From NCBI GenBank assembly GCA_946122785.1, contig CAMGYJ010000010.1, positions 51,460,162 through 51,524,161 on the forward strand: a DNA stretch of 64,000 nucleotides, in the 5' to 3' direction. The position numbers were made by a program, and so were the translations under genes. Origin of the DNA: Linum tenue. Its lineage: Eukaryota > Streptophyta > Magnoliopsida > Malpighiales > Linaceae. Positions within the stretch are counted from its first letter, which is position 1; each line of letters begins with the position of its first letter. The notes under the pieces are model-generated. The model was not told the DNA's origin and did not search any database. It was given only the letters and a program-made list of their open reading frames with translations. This document shows, in pieces, positions 10,358-21,425 of the stretch.

Positions 10358-12775
10358 ATGGAGGCGGCGTCGGTTTCTCCATCTTTTTACCCATTAGACT
10401 CAGGAGTGTTGCTGAGTTACGAAGAGACAGCTACAGGCTTCGTGAGCCATCTCCGCAGCGATCTGAGCATGGAAGAAATCCCAACAGTCTCTCTCATGGA
10501 GGAGCCCGACGCTGACCGGAGACAATTGCTCATCGATCAAGCCAAGGTCTCCATCGTCTTCCTCTCTGTCGGATACGCCGCGTCGCAGCGGCACATGGAC
10601 GAGCTGGTGAAGATAATTGACCGGAACGAAGCCGAGAGAGACTGCGTTATTGTGGTGTTCTACCGTGTGACGACGGACGATGTCGAGAAATTGGAAGGGG
10701 AGTTCGGGGAAGCGTTCAAGCATCTCGCCGGCGGCTTCTCCGACGAGGTGGTGGAGCGGTGGAAAGATGCTCTGGTCAAAGCAGGATACCTCACAGGACG
10801 AGTGGTCTCTCGCGACCAGTACAGTACAATTCTCATTAATTGTTTTTTTTTTTTTCAATTCACTGTGCAAATTGTTGATCGAGATGCTGAAAATTGTTCC
10901 CGTTCTAATTACAGACATGAGTGCCATCGTGTGACTCGAGTTGTGGGCGACGTTTCACGGTGGCGGACCCATTTGCGCATCCCTAATTCGAAGGGAGATT
11001 TCGAGATCGACAGACGAATGAAGGCTTTGGAAGCCCTTGTACTGCTACACGACGATGGTGGTGGTGGTGGTGATGGAGTCAACGGCAACATTTGTGGCGT
11101 TGGAGTTTGTGGGATGGGAGGTGACGGCAAGTCCACTGTGATGAGGCATGTCCTTAGCCACATTCAAGGGCAATTCGATGGATGCTGCTTGATTAAAGAC
11201 CGAGGCAACGAGGCCATCAATGGGGAGTTGTTTCGTCTGAATGATACTCTATGCAGGGAGAAGAACAAGGTCCTGATTGCTCTGGATGGTGTGGATGTAT
11301 CTCAACAGGTTGAACATCTCCTGAAACGGTGTGGGTGGATTGGTTGCGGAAGCAGGATTATTGTGACGACGAGAGACGAAGATGCCATTGATGTGGTAGC
11401 GCATGGAGGGATTAAGGTCGGCACAGCAGATCACAAGATTCGCTGGCGACCATACCACAAGGTTGAGGGGTTCAGCGACGAGGAAGCCTACAACTTCCTC
11501 GTGAAGATCGCCTTTGGTGGGAGGGTTCTTCCTGACGATCTCAACCAGGTGTTGAAGAAGGTGATCAGCTATGCGCAAGGTAACCCATTTGCTCTCAGGG
11601 CCTTGTGCCGTGGTGGTCTGATTGGGAACACCGGTGCCAGAGTCTGGAGAAGCATGGTGGAGAAATTGGACAGAGTGGCGAATCTGGACATCCAGGCCAA
11701 GATGAAAACAAGCTACGACGCACTACCTGAAGAGCAACAGGACATGTTTCTCGACATCGCCTGCTTCTTTGAAGGGGAAAGTGTTGATTACACAGTAGAG
11801 ATGCTGGAGGCATGCTACCCTTATTGTGATGTAAGAGATGAAGTTGGGTATCTCAGGAAGAAGTCGCTTATATCGACGGATGGTGATGTTATAGGTATCC
11901 ACAGTCTACACAAAGCAATGGCCAAAGAGATCGTCCGTGTGGAGGTTGGGTCTCCTGGAGGAGATGTGCGCCGGGCCAGGATGCTATGGAACCATGACGA
12001 TGTTCGTCGTGTGCTGAGTAATGGTACTACGGTAAGTGCATCGATTCGAGGTATAAACCTGGACATTTGCAAAGCAAGGAGGATGGGCTTGCCTCGCGAT
12101 GCGTTTGCAGGGTTGAGCAATCTGAAATTCCTCAAGTTTCATATATCTCCTAGTTGTTCTGCACCTTGTGGAGAGCATCAGCACTACAAAGTTTATCCAT
12201 CTCAAGCTTCCATTCGTCTTCCTGATAAGCTGATGGTGCTTCACTGGCATAGATATCCATTGGCCTCTTTGCACTCGCTGTTTAATCCTCGCAACCTCGT
12301 TGACATTCACCTAGTTCATAGCAATCTGGAACGGCTATGGGAAGGAACAATGGTTGGTTGGTTTGTATCATTGGCCTTTTACCTATCAATCTATGTGTTC
12401 TAGCTAACGAGTTGTGTTTTCGCCTTTTGCTGGAAACAGGATCTTCCACAGTTGAAAAGGATCAACCTTAGTCATTCTGAAAGGTTGGTGGAGATGCCAG
12501 ATTTGTCCATGGCCCCAGAGGTGGAGACCATAACTCTCGTGAGCTGTGTATCATTGGCTCAACTTCCATCGTCGATTAGAGATCTGAAGAAGCTTATGGT
12601 GCTCAATCTGAAAGATTGTGTGAGTGTGAAAGTTGACAACTTGCCAAGTCTGGCTGCTCTGGGAAGCCTGGAAACTCTTGTCCTTGCAGGGTGCAGCAGT
12701 CTTAATCAGCTTCCAGAAATGCCGCCATATCTGAAGAAGTTAGTCGTCGATGAGGAATGGAGGAGTTGCTGCTAA
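10358..12775 (+). CDS. Atypical TIR-NB-LRR protein with short LRR
   Basis: Exons 10358-10818, 10915-12352 and 12440-12775 give 744 residues. The N-terminal TIR is degenerate: SYEET replaces SFRG-D, and RHMDELV replaces the usual WCLDELV, although the Glu is kept. NB-ARC has P-loop GMGGDGKST (Asp in place of Ile) at about residue 219, kinase-2 VLIALDGVD and RNBS-B GSRIIVTTR. It has GNPFAL for GLPLAL, FLDIACFF intact, and IHSLHKAM where MHD is normal. Only the opening LRR block and about 110 residues of exon-3 LRRs follow before the stop. The first intron is 96 nt, a multiple of three with no stop, so its retention would also give an open frame. The usual intron between NB-ARC and the LRR linker is absent. 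It is divergent from the TN gene at 8013-9606. By family it is an immune receptor; given its motifs it may act as a partner rather than a classical switch. Confidence 0.85.
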
Positions 12776-13030
12776 GCAGTCAGATACCAGGAATCGTCTC
12801 TTCCCGAGGCTGGGACATATACCATACTGGGCGCCTTGGATTGAGATTTAAGAGGGTAGACCGTAGATGTATTAGGAACATTAAGAGAATGTCCATTCAT
12901 TCAGAATGGGGTCTTTGCGATTTTGCTTTTCCTTCAGTTGTTTTTTGCTCAGAGTTTGCAAGAAATAACAGTTCATGGTTATTTCCCCTTTGATCACCTT
13001 CAAAACTTTAAGATTTGCACATATATTTTT
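12776..13030. other. 3' flank of the TNL
   Basis: An open frame (12757-12993) overlaps the end of the LRR exon but shows no LRR or C-JID motif. It is either 3' UTR or decayed former coding sequence. Confidence 0.4.
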
Positions 13031-13403
13031 GGGTAATGTCTATTTTTTACCCAAATTTTTTTCAGATTCTTTTATTTTAACCAAACCTATTGAATTCCTA
13101 AAAATTATCCAAACGTTAACTCTCCGTCAACTTTTCTGTTAGTAATGCTGACTAAGTATGACCATAATGAGTTGACTTCCTACGTGGCGGTCAGAATACC
13201 ATCATTTACTATTTTTAATAAAAATATTATCAAAAAACAAAACAAAATCCCACCCCTCACGTGGACGAAATAAGTAACGGTAACAGAATGAATGCCCAGA
13301 CTTTGATAAATTATAATACGTTTGGATAATAAATAGAATTTCTATAGGTTAGGTTAAAATAAAAGAATCTGAAAAAGGTTTGGGTAAAAAATAGACATTG
13401 CCC
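13031..13403. mobile_element. Mutator-like MITE (373 bp)
   Basis: Long terminal inverted repeats of about 75 bp run inward from GGGTAATGTCTATTTTTTAC at the left and its near-perfect complement at the right. The flanks carry a 9-bp repeat, tatattttt (13022-13030 and 13404-13412), fitting Mutator-type insertion. The T-rich duplication could partly be chance. There is no coding capacity. Confidence 0.8.
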
Positions 13404-13894
13404 TATATTTTTTTTTTGCCTATAGAGTATAGACAAAGTAAAAATCATATGATCTTAACGTGAGAATTTAATAATTTACTGTATTCACTTCCCATCTTTA
13501 AATAGTCATCCACTCTACTCTTTCTTATAAAAAAATATTAATTTTGGTTAACTACCGTGTGTATATAGTCTAAATAAGCTGATGATTGTATATGCTTCTT
13601 TATACTTCGACAAATTACAATAGTCGATTGCTATTTTTTATTAAACTATTATTCGAATTTAGATTTGAAGAATCGACACTTGATATTTATCCATTAGAGA
13701 ATAGCGTATAGTATCATACACCAAACTCTATTTAATTCATGGTCCCCAAACTCTATTCAATTCATGATCAAAACTCGAAAGTGACACATCATACTAGAAG
13801 TATCCAAAATATCTATACTTCTCCCAACTTTTGACTTTTGAGTAATCATAACCAAAGTTGGTTAATTATGTGTATACTAAGAATGAGTGGGTAT

Positions 13895-14273
13895 TAGGGG
13901 TGTCCATTTGGGTAGGGTTCAGTTAACCGAACCGAAACCCGACTAAACCCAAAAACTCGAAACTGAAATCACTAAAACAGAACCCAAATCCGATACGGAC
14001 TTTCAGTTTTCAGTTACTCGAAATCCGAAAATTCCTTATCGGGTTCGGTTAAAGCAAAACCGAAACTCGAAAACCCTAACGCCTAAGAATACGGGCTGAG
14101 TGCTTTCTCTTGGAGGTTTTTAGTCGAAATCCGAAAAAACCGATAAGCAAAAACGAACCCGAAACTAAAAAACCCTAAACCCGAAATAAACCTGAACCCG
14201 AAAACCTGAAAATGTATCTAATCGGGTCGATTTCGGGTAAATCCGAAAAACCGAATCCGAATGGACACCCCTA
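13895..14273. mobile_element. hAT-like non-autonomous element A (379 bp)
   Basis: The ends are TAGGGGTGTCCATTTGG and the complement CCGAATGGACACCCCTA, a classic plant hAT-type inverted repeat. The inside is full of CCGAA/TTCGG words. I do not find a clean 8-bp duplication, because a second element sits against its right end. Confidence 0.65.
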
Positions 14274-14276
14274 GTG

Positions 14277-14871
14277 TAGGGATGACAACAAAACCCGAAC
14301 CCACATGTACCTTACCTGACCCAACCCGCGTTGACAGGTTTCGGGTCGGGTTTGAGTTTAAACTCGTACACTATTCATCGGGTTGGGTTGAGTTTGGGTT
14401 TAGGGGCACCTGACCCATGGATACCCGCTCACACTTATTTCGTCGCCCTATTCTCCCCAAACCCTGCCCTAATTCTAATTTCCTCCAATCTAACTCTTAC
14501 TACACTTATTCCGTGTGAATTTATTTAGTGTAATTGTGATATGTTTGAATTTTCTTGAATGGTGTTTTATGTATGGATAATTTGTATGGAGAAATTGATG
14601 GAAGGGATTGCTAAAATCTCGTACTCTATGAAATCATTTTCGAAAAAAGGGAGCCCTTTTTATGTTTGAATTTTATTTTGATATAAACTTGTTATTGTAA
14701 ATTTTTTACCACAAAAACCAATGGGTACCCATGAACCCGCGGATACCCAGCGGGTTGGGTTTGAGTTTTCCAAACCTAATGTATTTTACCCCTATTATTT
14801 TTATGGATAAACCCATGGATATTGGTTTGGGTTGACAAAACCCGACCTAGCTCGACCCTTTGCCACCCCTA
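14277..14871. mobile_element. hAT-like non-autonomous element B (595 bp), abutting A
   Basis: Ends are TAGGGATGACAA and the complement TTTGCCACCCCTA. The flanks are ccctagtg (14269-14276) and tcctagtg (14872-14879), a 7/8 match. The left copy of that duplication includes the last bases of element A, so B inserted at the very edge of A and is younger. A repeated phrase, agtgggtatt, lies outside both (13886-13895 and 14882-14891). Confidence 0.65.
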
Positions 14872-14891
14872 TCCTAGTGGCCAGTGGGTAT

Positions 14892-15820
14892 TAAAAATGC
14901 TTTGTTTGGAAAATATAAAAAATGCAAGAGTTATGCATGAGATGGACTATTGATACTGAATCTGACCAAAAAAGATGAGATTAAGTATCATTTTCGATAT
15001 TATGAATATATCATGCATTTAGTGATAAAAAAAAGTTTAAAAAAAGTATTGTATTCTGCCGAATACATGTATACTCAGAATACAGCCTTAGTACTTTCAA
15101 AAATCTCCCTTTTGCAATTTCAATAATAAATACTTCATATATTATAATCAACAACGGCGTTACATTGACAACAATGAAACCAAACTAAAATACTAAATTG
15201 TAGATTAGAAACTCAGGGCAACAGAAGAAAAGGCTTTTCTTTTACATGATAAGGTTTAAGTAGATTGAAGAGGAATTGACATATACAATCTGCCTTGCAA
15301 CTTTTCAGTAGCAAAACCTGCTACAGCCCTTCACCTACTGCTCCATGCGCTGTTGATAATATATCACTGCACCAGAGCTGCTGTGATATCTAAAGCTACT
15401 CCCATTGCAGGTAGGATTTGTAAGGTCCTTAGACTGCAGCTTTTGCCCGATATAGAGCGCATAGCACAAACAGTTCCATTCACATCTCTAATCGCTTACT
15501 ATAATAACTAACAAAGATCAAATCACATATCTTTCACCCACACTCTAATCCAACTGAGAATAACAGCTTTAGCAGTCATGAAAGCAAACTGACCTTCGAC
15601 CCCGAGAAAACAAGAATCTGCGCCACCACCAAAGGTCGTTCATAAACTTTTTATCTCTGACAATTCCTCTATTGCGCTGAAGATGCTGGCGTGAGCTTAG
15701 GGTGGCCTTTCTCATGAACACCGATGATGGCATTGGTCCATGCAGGGCCAAAATCTATCATCATTACCGCCAGAGGGGATGCCAGAGAGGCTATTTGGCA
15801 TGTCATACTGGTTTATCATA
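14892..15820. other. Intergenic and probable 3' UTR of the double-TIR gene
   Basis: No gene is visible. The right part (about 15200-15820) is probably the 3' UTR of the minus-strand gene ending at 15821. The left part is AT-rich spacer. Confidence 0.5.
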
Positions 15821-18800
15821 TTAGCAGCTAAAAGGAAGCACACCACACCTCTGCAAGCTGCAGCTGTGCAACGGGGTTTTGCGATTCTTTGCAGGGAAGA
15901 ACTGGAAAGAAACAGACTTGGAACCATGTAGATCGAAAGAGTCATGCCACAGGAAAACATGCTCTGACCCAATAACTCTGTGTTTACCTTTAGTGCCAAC
16001 CCAGCCCCCTGAATGGGCGATTAGATCACTGTTGCGACCGATCTTTGTTTCGAAATGGCATTTGCACTCGATATTGAACTGGCCATCATCTTCGTAATTC
16101 TCAAATGAAACAACAGCACACAAAGCAAAGCCCGTTGATTGACTGTTGCATGGAGGAGAAGGGAGCTCAATAGTAATTGAAGATCCCAAACTGCTAAAAT
16201 CAAACCACATAGGAATTTCAGCTCCAGGGAAACAAATAGTCGCTGAGGGGCTAGACAGAATACCCTGCAACAAAGAGAAACTAAAGAAATTATAAAGAAA
16301 ATAGTGACAATAATAAGGCACATCGCTGCTGGCCACACCATGAGAGATGACAAACATTGATAAAGTGTGACAACGAGAACAACCTCATAAATTTGCTTTG
16401 ATGCAGTTGCCACATGCTGGACCTCAGGCTGGGCCGCTGATGGGAAGATGTTGTCTGCCATATGTTCCAACTTGAAGCAATTACTAAATATAAAGCTGGA
16501 AGCCATTCCACGATAAATGAAGGATGAAGCTGACACAGCTTCAAGTTCCCCACAATTATGTGCATCTAAATACTCAAGACTGCTGGGAAGTTCAGGCAGA
16601 GATTTAAGGTTCTTGCAATTCTCTAGGTCTAGGATAACAAGTCTATCAAGATTCTTGATGAATGTTGGCAACTCTCCAATTCCAGTTCCAGCTAAGCATA
16701 GTTCTTTCAAACTCCATGAGATCTGAGGGTTTTTTCCAGATTCAGAAAAAATGGAGAGATCAACAATTTCAAGGGTCTTCAAGCTAACAATGTCTGCTAT
16801 AGTTTTTAGACTCTTACAACCTCTCAAATTGAGGATAACTAGACTACGTGGACAAGAAACGGATACTGGAAACTGAGCCAAACTAGCACATCCTTCAAGA
16901 TTGAGCTTCTCGAGTTTAGAAGCCAGCAAGAGTTCTGGCACTCGAATTAGTTCTCGGGAGTAACTGAGACCAATCCGCTTCAAATTCGGGAGAACCTGCA
17001 GTGTTATAAAAGTTTCAGTCACTAACTAACATTCCTGATTATTGGTGGTTCAAGGAATTCACATACAGATTCTGGAAACTCCAACAGAATTAAGTACGTA
17101 CCATAGTTCCTTCCCAAAGTCGTTCCAAATGACTGTAAGGCATGTCAAGTTCGATGAGGTTGTCTGGAAGGAACTGTGGAGGCAAGGTCTTCAACGGGTA
17201 GCCATGCCAATGCAGAAACACCAGCTCGTTCGGTAAACTATCAAGACCTTCTGGAAGGTGCAACTTGCAGACCTCCCCAGCAGACTGGTTGGATATTTGA
17301 AGAAATCTAAGGTTATGCATCTTCGAAAATGCCGCGGGGCTCAAGTGCATTTCGTCCACTTTTGACAGATCCAGACTTATGCCTCCTATAGTCTCAGTAC
17401 CCTAACAAACAATAAGGGGATTTACATGAATTAGCAGGTCAGTAAGAAATCATGTCAGCCAGACCAGAGGCTATAATATTAAAAAGGTGAAGTAAAATAC
17501 ATGAAGAGAGGCGAGAATAAATGCATACTGTGTTCGTAGTTAACACTTGATAGACATCATCATGATCCCATAACCTGCTTCGCTTACCTACGTCGGAGCA
17601 ATTTTCTTGGCGGACGATTCCCCTACCCATATCTTGGACTGGATCATGCATCATTAGCCTATTATCAGAAATGGTGAGAAGGCCCTTCTCAATGAGAACT
17701 GCAATTCCAATTTCTGACGAGAACCCAAAGCCATCTAAAATCTCTTTGACAAAATCCTCATTCATCCCTTTGAAGAAACAGGCAATGTCTAGAAATATAT
17801 CCTTCTCTTCGTCATCCAGATCATCAAAACTTGTTCTGAGGACTTGAGGAATTTGGTGGCCAGGCAAGCTTTTCAACTGCGGCATTAAGGCTTCCCAAGC
17901 TTGTTTGCTGCTTCCATGTAGAGTAGAACCTAGTACTTTGAGGGCCAAAGGAAGACCTGAAGCGTACTTTAGAATACTTCCTGAAAGTTCCAGGTAATCT
18001 TTGTCGGGAGTACCTTTACCAAATGCAGCTCGAGAGAAAAGTTCAAGGGACTCAGCGTCGTCCAGTCCTTTCACCTCGTACGTACAATTGACTCCTAAAG
18101 ATGTAAGCACATCTTTACATCTAGTGGTAATGATGATTCTACTTCCAGGACCGAAACTAAACAATTCTCCACTCAAAGATGCCAATTCTTTGGCATCACG
18201 AATGTCATCGAGAACAATCAAAACCTTTGCACGTCCAAGCTCATTGGTGACAGTATCATCGCTAGAGCTTTGTTCCTCTGATATCTGAGAAAAGAGTTGT
18301 TTGCGCAATGCAGATATCCCAGAGTACTCCCTGAAGCTTTCCACGAAACAGGAAGCATTGAAGGTGCTATGTATTCGGTTGTAAATAGCTTTGACAAGGG
18401 TTGTCTTACCAACACCCGCCATGCCGTGAATGCCTACAATTCCAACATCAGATGAGCCTAGGCATAGCAGCTTCATCACTTTCCTAATGCGTGAATCTAT
18501 TCCAACCAAGGAAGTCTGACGCAGTTTCTCAGACAAACTTGAAACAACTTCATGAAGGAGAAAGGACTCCGACTTCATATTGGATGTTGCCCATCCCGCC
18601 AGATTGCTGACTTCAAGCAAAGCCTCTCCCCACCTACGGACCCTATAGAGATTGTTACCGCTCCCCACTTGTTTGCCAGAAAAAGCACAGAACTTCTCAA
18701 ACTGACGACGAACGTCGCTAGGATCTACGTGGTAGAAGATCGGGACAACTAGCTGGCCTAAAGTTTTCCTGCAATCGAGTATCTTGACCAGCTCATCCAA

Positions 18801-19670
18801 GCACCATGCGGAAGACGCATAATCCTTGGACAGAACGATCACAGAGCTCCTCGATTCCTCAATCGCCTTCAAATTGACTTCAGCTATTTCATCTCCCTTC
18901 ATGAGTTCTTCGTTGTCGATGAAGGCACGAAGGTTCTGCCGAGCCAAAGCCGCGTAGAGATGGCTGGTGAAGTTGTATCTGGTGTCCGTACCTCTGAAAC
19001 TGACGAAGACATCATACTGAACGGTCCGAACGGCGGTGGAATCGAGAGGAGGTGGAGGAGGAGGAGAAGGATCGATCAGGTAAGCCGGTGGTGGTGGCGG
19101 CGGAAAGTAGCTCCCACGCAACCTTTCCCGCAAGATCTTGACTATCTCGCCAATGAGTAAGGCTTCAGAGCTCTCACCGGAATGAACCCATCCCTTCAAG
19201 CTGCCAACGTGGACCAAAGCATCCTTCCACCTCTGAACTTTGCCAGGGTGATCGACAAAACGCTCGGAGAGTTCCGAAAAGGCTTCACCGAATCTCCCGC
19301 TTTGAAGACGGACATCGCGCGGATCCAATCGGTAGAAAATTGGGAAAACCAACTGGCCTAGGGTTTTCTGACACTCAATTATCTTGACCAGCTCATCCAG
19401 ACACCACCTCGAGGAAGCATAACCTTCGGAGAAGATGACAACTGAAGATTCCGAGTCTCTCAGTGCAGAAGACATCTGCGCAGAAATTTCAGCCCCACGC
19501 ATCATATCCTCGTCGAGGAAGCTCCGGATTCCTGCTTGACGCAAAGCCGCGAGGAGATGGTGGACGAAGCCCTGTCGAGTTTCAGGACCGAAGAAATTTA
19601 GGAACACACTATACTTCCGATCCAAAGCAGAGGCGAGATGGGAAGAAGGCCGGGATGAAGCATCATCCAT
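15821..19670 (-). CDS. TIR-TIR-NB-LRR receptor with C-JID domain
   Basis: Four exons: 19670-17529, 17401-17102, 16995-16384 and 16264-15821, all phase 0, giving 1165 residues. Exon 1 alone encodes two full TIR domains and the whole NB-ARC. TIR1 (about 18-165) has LNFFGPET and SRWCLDEL. A proline-rich hinge with two Pro-6 runs follows at about 188-210. TIR2 (about 217-355) has FVSFRGTD and SAWCLDEL. Both TIRs keep the catalytic-type Glu. NB-ARC motifs are canonical: GMAGVGKTT at about 417, VLIVLDDI, GSRIIITTR, GLPLALKVLG, FLDIACFFKG and MMHD at about 675. Exons 2-3 hold the LRRs. Exon 4 is the post-LRR C-JID domain, starting at FPGAEIPMWF. The usual TIR/NB intron is missing. It lies tail-to-tail with the TNL at 10358 and head-to-head with the RRM gene. 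By family it is an intracellular immune receptor; all motifs look intact. Confidence 0.92.
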
Positions 19671-20256
19671 GGCGGGAGTTGGGAAGAAAAATGATCAGTG
19701 CGACTGGAGTGGAGAGAATGGGCAGGTCGCTGGGGAAGTTGTTCGTCTGCGTTGACCTGTTGGCTGCGGAGAAGTCAGTTCATTCAAGCAGACGATTAGC
19801 AAAATAGAATTGGGGATATGCTGGTCATTAGTTGAAAAATGGGCCGCAAGATAATGGGCTTTTTGTTTATCATGTTGGAACGATGGGCCACATTCAGTAA
19901 GCCCAAAAGTTATCCAGCAACAACCTACCAAATAAAGGAATCCGAAACAAAATCGGACATGGGAAACCCGTAAACCGACACCCGAATCCCTTTATTTTTT
20001 ATTATAAAACCACGCCCAAATCGAAACCGAGCCATTCATCAGTGGTCAGTCTCCCCAAATTCTCACTGGTAGCCGGAATTTTGTTTTTGATTTCCCCGGC
20101 AGCTTCCTGATTTGTCTCGTCAGAATCAGATCCGAATCGGATAATCCGTCTCCCCGTTTCCCGCTGTCCTGCAAGGCTTCTCATACCGCCTGCGGTGATT
20201 CTTTCTACCACAGGGTTCAGAATCCGTCGCATCCAGCTTGCCCGCCAGAAATCACC
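19671..20256. promoter_or_regulatory. Divergent promoter between the double-TIR gene and the RRM gene
   Basis: There are 586 bp between two divergent start codons. A TATAAAA at about 20003-20009 could serve the plus-strand RRM gene. Nothing else is clear. Confidence 0.4.
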
Positions 20257-21425
20257 ATGTCTCGGACTGTCTACATTGGTAAACTCACTCTTCCCGTCTC
20301 GTGTCCTCTGCTCGTCGAGCCTGAATGTTCCCTTACTTTTCCAATTCCAATTGGTTCTCAATATCTCGATGCAATTGAATTACCCTAATTCTGTAAATTA
20401 CGCGGAAATGGAAGATTTTTGCTTATTGTGTTGTTTTACTTGCGGTTGCTGCTGCTGATTCCTTGTCTTCTCGATTTGGGTTTGCTGTTATTATGGTGAA
20501 AGCTAACATCTTTTATTTATTTTTGTGATGATAATGGTGCAGGGAATTTGGACGAGAGGGTGAGTAACAGGGTGTTGTATGATATTCTAATTCAAGCGGG
20601 CAGAGTGGTGGACTTGCACATTCCTCGCGACAGAGAAACTGATAAGCCTAAAAGCTATGCATTTGCAGAGTACGAGTCCGAAGAGGTTGCTGAATATGCT
20701 GTCAAGCTATTTACCGGCCTCGTTACCCTTTACAATAGGACCCTGAGATTTAAGGTTTGATAATGGCTTCCATAACATTTCAATTACGTCCCTTTTGACT
20801 CTAGCTGGAGCCTGGAGCTATTTACTATTAAGGTTATGGGGTAGCTGAGTACTCTGTTGAAAAAACTAGCGCATTGGTAGATTATGAATCCATGTTGAGA
20901 ATAACTCGATGATTTCACGGATTTTCTTATTCATATGGGCATGTAGTAGCTTTCTGTTTAGTTATTTTCATTAGGTGTTTGTTTCTCAGTCATTGATGTA
21001 TGGTATATTGAACAGATCTCCACCTCAGAAAAGGCTTCACCGAGTCTTCCAAATGGACACTCCACGCCGCTCTCTTCTACGAAATCTAGGCCGCATGGGA
21101 TGCCAATTAATGACTCTGATTTTGCTAGGCAGACCATGAGCATGCGGGCACCAGGCTCAGCTTATTCTTCCAACCAAGGTATTGCATATTTTTTTCGGTT
21201 TGTTACCGTTTCCATTTCTGCAATCCATGCCTGATTCTTGGTTAGGTTCTATTAGTTACAGTACTTCTGAGCAAGTGTTTTTTCTTTGGTTGGTTTCCAG
21301 TTTCCCCTGCCCCAACAACCTATCCTAGTAACGGATACGGTTCACATTACAATGGTCATGATAACAATCGGAGAGTATATGGGTCCCCACACGATTCCCT
21401 TAGCCGTTCTAGGTTTGGACGTTGA
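20257..21425 (+). CDS. Small single-RRM RNA-binding protein (SF3B4/RBM7-like)
   Basis: Exons 20257-20278, 20543-20754, 21016-21178 and 21301-21425 join to 173 residues. The first exon is only 22 nt and supplies MSRTVYI. The RRM fills residues 3-78: RNP2 is VYIGNL and RNP1 is the SYAFAEYE block. The LDERVSNRVLYDILIQAG stretch resembles SF3B4 and RBM7-type RRMs. The tail (79-173) is Ser/Pro/Gly/Asn-rich and disordered, ending SRSRFGR. The likely role is nuclear RNA processing (splicing or RNA surveillance). Which of the two families it belongs to I cannot decide by eye. Confidence 0.88.
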
